A DNA stretch of 23,401 bases from Planctomycetales bacterium (GTDB lineage: Bacteria > Planctomycetota > Planctomycetia > Pirellulales > Thermoguttaceae): assembly GCA_007119795.1 (NCBI GenBank), contig SKOZ01000022.1:1-23401 (forward strand), in the 5' to 3' direction. The notes under the pieces are model-generated. The model made no database searches. It had not been told where the DNA came from and was given only the letters and a program-made list of their open reading frames with translations. Each line of letters opens with the position of its first letter. Positions within the stretch are counted from its first letter, which is position 1. Shown piece after piece: positions 14,605 through 21,031 of the stretch. The translations under genes and the position numbers were made by a program.

Positions 14605-17367
14605 ATGCGCAACCCGACCGTGCCATGTCCGCGATGGATGCCCACTGCGTGTCTGGCGGCCGCGGTCCTCGCTGCCGCGGGCGGTGCAGCCGGCGGACAA
14701 CCGGTCTGGTACGAGTCGTTCGAGGGGCCGCAGCCGACATGGGAGGAGCTCGGCGGCGATCTTCCCTACCGCATCGAACGGCAGCAGCGCGTCCGCGACG
14801 AGGCGAAGACGGGTGAGGGAAGCGAACACCTGCGCGTCGCCGGCAGCGTCCATCTCGGCCACGCCGTGGGTCGTCCCCGCGTCATCGAGGAGCTCCTCCT
14901 GACCGTCTGGGTCAAGGCGGACGGCCCCCACGTCCAGTCCTACGCCCGCGTCGTCTTCCCGCGAACGGCCGACCGGCGGGGAAACGGACCTCTGACCACC
15001 CTGGTGCCCGGGAGCGGCTACACCTCTCCCGGCCACTGGGAGCAGCTCCGGGTCGCCGACATCCCCGAGCAGCTCGCCCGTCAGGTGCGGGCCCTGCGCC
15101 TGGAACACGGCAGCGAGCTCGATCCCCGCGAGGCCTACGTCGATCGCATCGTGCTCGCCGTCCAGGGCCACCCGGAGGCGATCGACCTGTGGATCGACGA
15201 CCTGGACGTGGCCGGGCACGTGGAGGCTCCCGAAGGATTGGCGGCGCCGCCTCCGCCGCAGATCGAACGGAGTTGGGGGACCACCCGCAGCGCCGCGGAA
15301 TCATCGTCCGCCGACGGCGCGCCGCGGCTGAGCGGCTCGGTGCTCGTCGCCGACGAAATGCCCTTCTTCCTTCGCGCCATCCGTTATCGGGGCGAGTCGC
15401 TGGCCACCTTGTCGAGGCTGGGGTTCAACGCCGTTTGGCTCGACCGCTTACCCGATGCGGAAATTCTGGCCGAGGCCCAACGGCTGCAAATCTGGATCAT
15501 CGCACCGCCGCCGCTGCCCGTCGCTCCGCCGGACGCGCCCGGAGCAGCTGCCGATCGCGGCATCGACGCCCGCTTCGACCGCGTTCTCGCATGGGACCTC
15601 GGCCGCCACCTGGCCCACCCGGACGTCCAGCCCACGCGCGCCTGGGCCGAGCGCATCCGCGCCGCCGACCCCCTGGGGCGCCCCCTGGTATGCAGCCCGG
15701 AAACCGAGCTGCGGGCCTACAGCCGGGCCGCCGACGTACTCCTCCACGAGCGGCCGGTGCTGGGAACGAGCCAGGAACTCACCGACTACCGGACCTGGCT
15801 CGGCACGCGCGCCCGACTGGCCCGCCCGGGCACTCCCTTCTGGACTGCCGTCGCCACGGAACCGGCGGCGGCGGTCATGAGGCAGTGGCGGGCGGCCGGC
15901 GCCCGCGGTCCGCAGCCGCGCCTGCAAGCGGAACAGATCCGCCTGGCGGTGTTCACCGCCCTGGCTGCCGGGAGCCGGGGGATCCTCTTCGATTCCGATG
16001 CCTCGCTCGAGGCGGACGACGCGGCTACCGCCGCGCGGGCCGCCGCCCTGGAATTGATCAACCAGGAATTGGAGACCCTGCGCCCCTGGCTGGCCGCGGG
16101 CAGCTTCCTCCGCACGGTCCGCAGCAGCGATCCGCAGATCGAGGGCGCCGTCTTCTCCACGCGGCGGGCCTGGCTCCTGGTCCCCTTGTGGACCGCCCCG
16201 GGCAGCCAGTGCGTCCCCGGACAGATCGCGGCCACGCGCGTCTCCTTCGTCGTCCCCGGCGTTCCCGAAGACTACAACGCCTTCGAGCTCACGCCCGGCG
16301 GCCTCCGACCGCTGATGAAGCAGCGGGTCGTGGGTGGCCGTTCGGTGACGCTCGAAGAGTACTCCTTCTTCGCCACCGTTCTTCTCACGCAGGAACCCCA
16401 GGCCCTCGCCGCCCTCACGCGCCGCATGACGGAGACCGGCCGCCGGAGCACCGAGTTGAAGCGCGCGCTGGTCACCTCGAAGGGGCGCGTCATTGAAGCG
16501 GGCCGGGCTCCCCCCGATCGCGTGGCAGCCAGCCGCCTGGAGATGGCGCGGGAGAACCTTGCGCAGGCCGACCGCCTCTTCGCCAGCGGCGACTACGGCT
16601 CGGCGAGCCGAAAACTGGAGCGGGCCATGCGGCCGCTGCGTCTCATCCAGCGCGAGGCCTGGGAGGCGGCGGTCGAGCCGCTCGGTTCGCCCGTCGTGCT
16701 CCCTTCCGGCACACTGTACGGCACGCTCCCCTGGCACCGCGACACCCTGGCGCGCCTCGCCGCGGCCCACAGCGGCCCCAATCGGCTGCCGGGCGGGGAT
16801 TTCGAAGACCCCGCGGCAAGCTGGGAGACCGGCTGGCGCCACTACCAGCGAGTCCAGCCCGGCATCCAGGGCGAGGCGGCGCTCGTCCCCGAGGCCGCAC
16901 GCAACGGCCGCTATGGTCTTCGACTATCGGCACACCGCATTGAAGCCGAAATGACCGCCCCCCCCGGCGAGACCGCGCCCGTCGAGAGTCCTCCCGTCTG
17001 GATCACCACTCCCCCCGTCGCCGTGGAAGCCGGCGAGATGATCCGCATTCGCGCTGCCCTGCGCGTCCCGGAACCGATCGAGGGGAGCGTCGACGGCGTG
17101 CTCGTTCTCGACTCGCTCGGCGGCGAGAGCCTCGCCGCCCGGGTCGGCGCGGCGCCCGGCTGGCAGGACTTCGTCCTCTTCCGCCTCGCTCCCACCTCGG
17201 GAACGATGACCGTCACCTTCGCCCTCTCCGGGATCGGCGAGGTGTGGCTGGACGACGTGGCGATCGAGCCCCTGCATCCCCCTGCAACGGGAAACTATAC
17301 CTACCAGCCTTCCCGCTCGGCCTATGGCGCAGCGGCCGCCCCCCCGATAAGCGGCGCGGCATTTTGA
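14605..17367 (+). CDS. Large secreted protein of unknown function with terminal beta-sandwich domains
   Basis: This is a 920-residue protein. A signal peptide (about 1-31, ending AAAGGAAGG) is followed by a beta-sandwich resembling carbohydrate-binding modules (about 33-205), ending in IDLWIDDLDVAG. The centre (about 250-580) has a TIM-barrel-like feel: FFLRAIRYRGESLATLSRLGF, then NAVWLD, and later RAADVLLHERPVLG and SRGILFD, as in glycoside-hydrolase-like folds. I could not identify a firm catalytic acid pair. A helical stretch (about 645-690, ENLAQADRLFASGDYGSASR) precedes a second sandwich (about 730-910) ending EVWLDDVAIEPL, like the first. The start at 14605 is chosen by the signal peptide; there is no good ribosome site, and 14638 is an alternative. 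It lies 172 bases upstream of the POTRA protein gene and on the same strand. Function is unknown; a polysaccharide-related role is an inference. Confidence 0.7.
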   Translation: MRNPTVPCPRWMPTACLAAAVLAAAGGAAGGQPVWYESFEGPQPTWEELGGDLPYRIERQQRVRDEAKTGEGSEHLRVAGSVHLGHAVGRPRVIEELLLTVWVKADGPHVQSYARVVFPRTADRRGNGPLTTLVPGSGYTSPGHWEQLRVADIPEQLARQVRALRLEHGSELDPREAYVDRIVLAVQGHPEAIDLWIDDLDVAGHVEAPEGLAAPPPPQIERSWGTTRSAAESSSADGAPRLSGSVLVADEMPFFLRAIRYRGESLATLSRLGFNAVWLDRLPDAEILAEAQRLQIWIIAPPPLPVAPPDAPGAAADRGIDARFDRVLAWDLGRHLAHPDVQPTRAWAERIRAADPLGRPLVCSPETELRAYSRAADVLLHERPVLGTSQELTDYRTWLGTRARLARPGTPFWTAVATEPAAAVMRQWRAAGARGPQPRLQAEQIRLAVFTALAAGSRGILFDSDASLEADDAATAARAAALELINQELETLRPWLAAGSFLRTVRSSDPQIEGAVFSTRRAWLLVPLWTAPGSQCVPGQIAATRVSFVVPGVPEDYNAFELTPGGLRPLMKQRVVGGRSVTLEEYSFFATVLLTQEPQALAALTRRMTETGRRSTELKRALVTSKGRVIEAGRAPPDRVAASRLEMARENLAQADRLFASGDYGSASRKLERAMRPLRLIQREAWEAAVEPLGSPVVLPSGTLYGTLPWHRDTLARLAAAHSGPNRLPGGDFEDPAASWETGWRHYQRVQPGIQGEAALVPEAARNGRYGLRLSAHRIEAEMTAPPGETAPVESPPVWITTPPVAVEAGEMIRIRAALRVPEPIEGSVDGVLVLDSLGGESLAARVGAAPGWQDFVLFRLAPTSGTMTVTFALSGIGEVWLDDVAIEPLHPPATGNYTYQPSRSAYGAAAAPPISGAAF

Positions 17368-17381
17368 TCCGCCGATTCGCC

Positions 17382-17410
17382 TTGTCCCCGGGGCGGGGTT
17401 CTTGTATTTC
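17382..17410 (+). promoter_or_regulatory. Weak candidate promoter before the POTRA protein gene
   Basis: TTGTCC (17382-17387), a 17-base spacer and TATTTC (17405-17410) lie in the 172-base gap before 17540. Match quality is modest (4 of 6 and 3 of 6), but AT-rich hexamers are rare in this DNA. Confidence 0.25.
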
Positions 17411-17539
17411 TACGCGACCCGCACGACTCTCCTCGCGGGCCGATCGCTCGCCAGGGAAGCGCCGACGGCCCGCGCCGCCCCGGGAGAGCCCGTGTTCCGG
17501 AGGGGACCGAGTCGCCGGCAAGGCAAGGGACTGCATCGC

Positions 17540-19183
17540 ATGGCTGGGAGCAATTGGAAGCCGAGACGGGGCAAACCGGCACCTCTGCCGGGGACCCCGA
17601 CGGTCTCTTTGGCCGCGGCCATCGTACTCGCCGTGGCCGCGGGCGGTCCGGCGTGGGCCCAGGCGCCGGCGTCTGCGCCGCCGACCCATTCCATGGCCTC
17701 GGAAGGCCCCCGCGTTGTAGAGGTCCGCATCGTGGGCAACCAGACGATCCCCCGCGAGCGCATCGTTCCACATATCCGCAGCCGGGCCGGCCGGCTCTTC
17801 AGTCCCGAGACCATCGAGGCCGACGTCCGCCGCCTCGACCAGTCGCAGATGTTCGTTACCGTGCGGGCATCCGCGCAGGAGGTTCCCGAGGGGCGGATCG
17901 TCATCTACGAGGTCGTCGAACGCCCCACCCTGCAGTACGTGAAGTTCGTGGGCAACGAACGGGTCCTCACCAGCACCCTCGCCCGCGAGGCGGGCCTGAA
18001 GGCCGGCGACTCCTTCGATACCTTCGCCGTCGAGGAGGCCCGCCGCCGCCTCACCGAATTCTACCGCTCCAAGGGCCACAGCAAGGCCAACGTCGAGCTC
18101 CTCGAAGGGAGCCGCACCGAAGACCGCGGCGTGGTATTCCTCATCAACGAGGGGGTACGCCAGCGGATCGGCTGGGTGAGCTTCGTGGGGAACACCATCG
18201 CCAGCGATGCCCGCCTGCGGACCCAGATCGAGAGCAAGCCGCCCCTCGTCTACCTGTTCGGCGGGGAGGTCGACCTCAGGAAGATCGACGAGGACGTCAA
18301 GCGGCTTTACGACTACTACCGGGAGCTGGGCTTCTTCCTGGCGCGGATCGGCCGCGAGATCTCCTTCAACGACGGCGGCGAGTGGGCTCAGCTCACCTTC
18401 GTCATCGACGAGGGACCGCGCTACCACGTCCGGGAAATCTCCGCGATGGGCAATTCCCAGATCCCCGGCGACCGCCTGCTGGCCGACCTCAATCTCCGCA
18501 GCGGCCAGCCCTTCAATCAGGCGGAGATGAACGCCGACCTCCGCGGCATCCAGGAGCAGTACGGCAGCATCGGCTACGTCTTCGCCGACATCCAGGCGAG
18601 CATTCGCTTCCTCTCTGAACCCGGACAGCTCGACATCGTCTACCAGGTCGAGGAGGGGGAGCGGTTCCGCGTCGGCCGGGTCAACGTCGAGATCCTCGGC
18701 GAGAATCCCCACACGCGGATCAGCACCGTGCTCAACCGCATTTCCCTGGTCCCCGGCGACGTCATGGACACCCGCAAACTGCGAGCCAGCGAGCGGCGGA
18801 TCATTGCCTCGGGGCTCTTCAAGGTCGACCCGGCCAGCGGCGTGCGGCCGACGATCGTGGTCCGCCCCCCCGAGCTCGACGACGCGCAGATGGCCGGCCG
18901 TCCACGGGGCCACCGCGGACAGAGCCCCGAACCACCGCCCCGGAATCCGGCCGAAGGGCGACGGCCACCCCATGGGTCGCCGCCGCACCGGGCCGGCACC
19001 CCATGGCCCCAACGGCCAGGGCAGACGACGGGCGAATCCCCGCAGCCACCCGCGCCGCCGAACGGCGGGCCTGCACGACCGCCCTCGGCGCAACATGCCC
19101 CAGAGTCACCAGAAGCTCCGAACGGTCCCCCGCCAAGGGCCGCGCCACGCGCCACCGCTCCGCGCCCGTTCTACGTGCGCTGA
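17540..19183 (+). CDS. BamA-like POTRA protein lacking a barrel (five POTRA domains)
   Basis: This 547-residue exported protein has a signal peptide (TVSLAAAIVLAVAAGGPAWA, cleavage before QAP at about residue 41). Five consecutive POTRA domains follow, each opening with a strand of the VxxVxxxGN type: about 58-128 (VVEVRIVGNQTI), 130-208 (LQYVKFVGNERV), 209-294 (IGWVSFVGNTIA), 295-375 (VREISAMGNSQI) and 377-443 (GRVNVEILGENP). Five is the number in BamA of the outer-membrane assembly complex. Instead of running into a barrel, the protein ends with about 100 residues rich in Pro, Arg and Gly and a TGA at 19181-19183. The barrel is in the next gene. Its role is inferred as the periplasmic receptor arm of a Bam/Omp85 machine. 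The start at 17540 is set by the signal peptide; the ribosome site (AAGGGA) is weakly spaced. Confidence 0.88.
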   Translation: MAGSNWKPRRGKPAPLPGTPTVSLAAAIVLAVAAGGPAWAQAPASAPPTHSMASEGPRVVEVRIVGNQTIPRERIVPHIRSRAGRLFSPETIEADVRRLDQSQMFVTVRASAQEVPEGRIVIYEVVERPTLQYVKFVGNERVLTSTLAREAGLKAGDSFDTFAVEEARRRLTEFYRSKGHSKANVELLEGSRTEDRGVVFLINEGVRQRIGWVSFVGNTIASDARLRTQIESKPPLVYLFGGEVDLRKIDEDVKRLYDYYRELGFFLARIGREISFNDGGEWAQLTFVIDEGPRYHVREISAMGNSQIPGDRLLADLNLRSGQPFNQAEMNADLRGIQEQYGSIGYVFADIQASIRFLSEPGQLDIVYQVEEGERFRVGRVNVEILGENPHTRISTVLNRISLVPGDVMDTRKLRASERRIIASGLFKVDPASGVRPTIVVRPPELDDAQMAGRPRGHRGQSPEPPPRNPAEGRRPPHGSPPHRAGTPWPQRPGQTTGESPQPPAPPNGGPARPPSAQHAPESPEAPNGPPPRAAPRATAPRPFYVR

Positions 19184-19238
19184 AGGGCCGTCTGCGAAGC
19201 CATGCATCAACCCCTCTCTTTTGCAGCAGAAATCCTCC

Positions 19239-20963
19239 ATGGGTAACCCCGACGCGGCCGGAAACCGGCACGACGCACGACGCGCCGCCCCCCGGGCGCG
19301 ACGGGCGGTATGCCTGGCCGCCTTCCTTGCGGCCCTCTTCGCCCTGACGGGGTCGGGAGGCGCCCTGGCCCAGGACCGGTTGCCGCAATGGTCCCCTGCT
19401 GGGGGGCCCTCCCCGCAGCCCGCCAACAGGGAGCTGGGCGGGGTTGTGCGGCGTTTCCTGGGATCGCCCCCTGGCGAATCGCAGGCACCGCCCCCTTCCG
19501 GGCAGGAAGGCTCCACGCCCCGGTTCGTCGTTCGCGCCCAATCGGGCTATGACGTCGACGGCGCCTGGTCGACCCCCAGCCTCGCTCCCCGGTCGGCCGT
19601 GCCCCCGCAACCCGCCCTCGACCCAGCCTCTCCGGTCCAAGTCCAGCAATCCCCCTCGCACGGTACCGCCTACGGACCGCCGACCCCCGGCGCCACGTCC
19701 TCGCAACCGGTCTATTCGAGCCCCGCGCCTCCGCCCCAGCAGCCTCTCGGCGGATCGCCGACGCTTCCGGGCGATCCCTTGCTTCCCGGCTACGGGGGCG
19801 ATCCGCTCGTCGGCGGTGCCCCGGCACCGCCCGGCTTCTTCGGTGGACCCGTCGACGGCTCCAGCCCCTTCTGGGAAGAGCCGCCGCCCCCCTACGTGGA
19901 ACTGGTCCCCCAGGTCTTCGAGACCCAGACCGGCCGGCTGATGCTCGGCGTCGGGGTCAACTCCGACGCCGGTCTCGTCGGCTCGCTGGTCATCGACGAA
20001 CAGAACTTCGATTGGCGGCGCTTCCCGCGGAGCTTGGAAGACATCCGTAACGGCACGGCCTGGCGGGGGGCCGGCCAACGCTTCCGGTTCGAGGCCGTCC
20101 CCGGCACCCAGGTGGGCCGCTACCTGGTCAGTTTCAACGAACCCTACCTCTTCGACACCCAGGTCGGCCTGGGCCTGAGCGCCTCCTACTTCACCCGCCG
20201 GTACAGCGAGTGGGACGAGCAGCGGCTCGGCGGGCGCGTCGGCCTGACATACCAGTTCACGCACGACCTCTCGGGTACGTTCGCCTTCCGCGGAGCCAGT
20301 GTCGACGTCTTCAACCCGGCTGTCCCCACCCCGCCCGAGCTGACCCGGGCGCTGGGCAAGTCGGGCCTGTACGGCTTCGAGGGCCGCCTCACCCACGACA
20401 CCCGCGACAACCCCTTCCTGGCCACCGAGGGGCACCTGCTCGAGGTCTCCTTCGAGCAGGTCGTGGGGACGTTCGTCTATCCCCGCGGGGAGGTCGATCT
20501 CCGCCGCTACTTCCTGCTCCACCAGCGGCCCGACCGCTCCGGCCGTCACGTACTCGCGCTCACCGGCCGCATGAGTCTCACCGGCGATGACACACCGGTC
20601 TACGATAACCACTTCGCGGGCGGCTTCTCCTCTCTCCGCGGTTTCGCCTTCCGCGGCGTCTCGCCGCGGACGATGGGCGTCGCCGTGGGAGGCCGGTTCA
20701 TGCTCCTGGCTTCGGCGGAATACCTCTTCCCGATCACCGCCGACGACATGATTCGCGGCGTCTTCTTCTGCGATACGGGGACCGTGGAGCGCTCCATCAG
20801 CAACTGGGAGAGCCGCTACCGCGTGGCCCCCGGCTTCGGCCTGCGGATCGCCATCCCCGCCATGGGCCCCGCCCCGATCGCGCTCGACTTCGCCTTCCCC
20901 GTTTCCAAGGATCCGGCCGACGACGAGCAGGTCTTCAGCTTCTATGTCGGCTTCCTGCGCTAG
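19239..20963 (+). CDS. Omp85/BamA-type outer-membrane barrel with its own signal peptide, no POTRA domains
   Basis: This 574-residue protein has a signal peptide (AVCLAAFLAALFALTGSGGA, cleavage after ALA at about residue 44) and a Pro/Gly/Ser-rich segment (about 45-216). The 16-strand Omp85 barrel (about 217-574) starts with VFETQTGRLMLGVGVNSDAG, the usual join of the last POTRA strand to barrel strand 1. Family marks include DTRDNPF (387-393), a loop-6 type motif LRGF (466-469), and late strands such as FMLLASAEYLFPI. The last strand ends FYVGFLR, so the terminal residue is Arg rather than an aromatic. It starts 55 bases after the POTRA gene, in another frame; the independent signal peptide shows it is a real separate gene rather than a frameshifted tail. 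No strong ribosome site is visible before 19239, so translation may depend on the upstream gene. Confidence 0.88.
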   Translation: MGNPDAAGNRHDARRAAPRARRAVCLAAFLAALFALTGSGGALAQDRLPQWSPAGGPSPQPANRELGGVVRRFLGSPPGESQAPPPSGQEGSTPRFVVRAQSGYDVDGAWSTPSLAPRSAVPPQPALDPASPVQVQQSPSHGTAYGPPTPGATSSQPVYSSPAPPPQQPLGGSPTLPGDPLLPGYGGDPLVGGAPAPPGFFGGPVDGSSPFWEEPPPPYVELVPQVFETQTGRLMLGVGVNSDAGLVGSLVIDEQNFDWRRFPRSLEDIRNGTAWRGAGQRFRFEAVPGTQVGRYLVSFNEPYLFDTQVGLGLSASYFTRRYSEWDEQRLGGRVGLTYQFTHDLSGTFAFRGASVDVFNPAVPTPPELTRALGKSGLYGFEGRLTHDTRDNPFLATEGHLLEVSFEQVVGTFVYPRGEVDLRRYFLLHQRPDRSGRHVLALTGRMSLTGDDTPVYDNHFAGGFSSLRGFAFRGVSPRTMGVAVGGRFMLLASAEYLFPITADDMIRGVFFCDTGTVERSISNWESRYRVAPGFGLRIAIPAMGPAPIALDFAFPVSKDPADDEQVFSFYVGFLR

Positions 20964-20973
20964 AAGCATCAAA

Positions 20974-21003
20974 GGGGTCAGCCCATCAATGAGTCCTGAC
21001 TCC
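20974..21003. repeat. REP-like hairpin between convergent genes
   Basis: GGGGTCAG (20974-20981) pairs with CTGACTCC (20996-21003) as an 8-bp stem with one G-T wobble and a 14-base loop. It begins 11 bases after the barrel gene stop and may act as a terminator. The GGGGTCAG...CTGACTCC sequence also recalls REP sequences seen in planctomycete genomes, from memory only. Confidence 0.4.
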
Positions 21004-21005
21004 TG

Positions 21006-21027
21006 TGATTATCGGCTGATTATCGGC
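21006..21027. repeat. Tandem 11-bp duplication
   Basis: TGATTATCGGC occurs twice, back to back (21006-21016 and 21017-21027), just before the end of the convergent HzsA-related gene. It is AT-richer than its surroundings. Probably a small local duplication. Confidence 0.6.
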
Positions 21028-21031
21028 GACG

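Noticed and set aside
17540..20963. The POTRA and barrel genes as one BamA gene broken by a frameshift or sequencing error
   Set aside because: The barrel gene has its own complete signal peptide with an ALA cleavage site after an intergenic gap. A frameshift would not create that.
18819..20972. A 717-codon open frame antisense to the POTRA and barrel genes
   Set aside because: It spans two unrelated genes on the other strand and the gap between them, and has no recognisable domains or signal peptide. It is a shadow of high-GC coding sequence.
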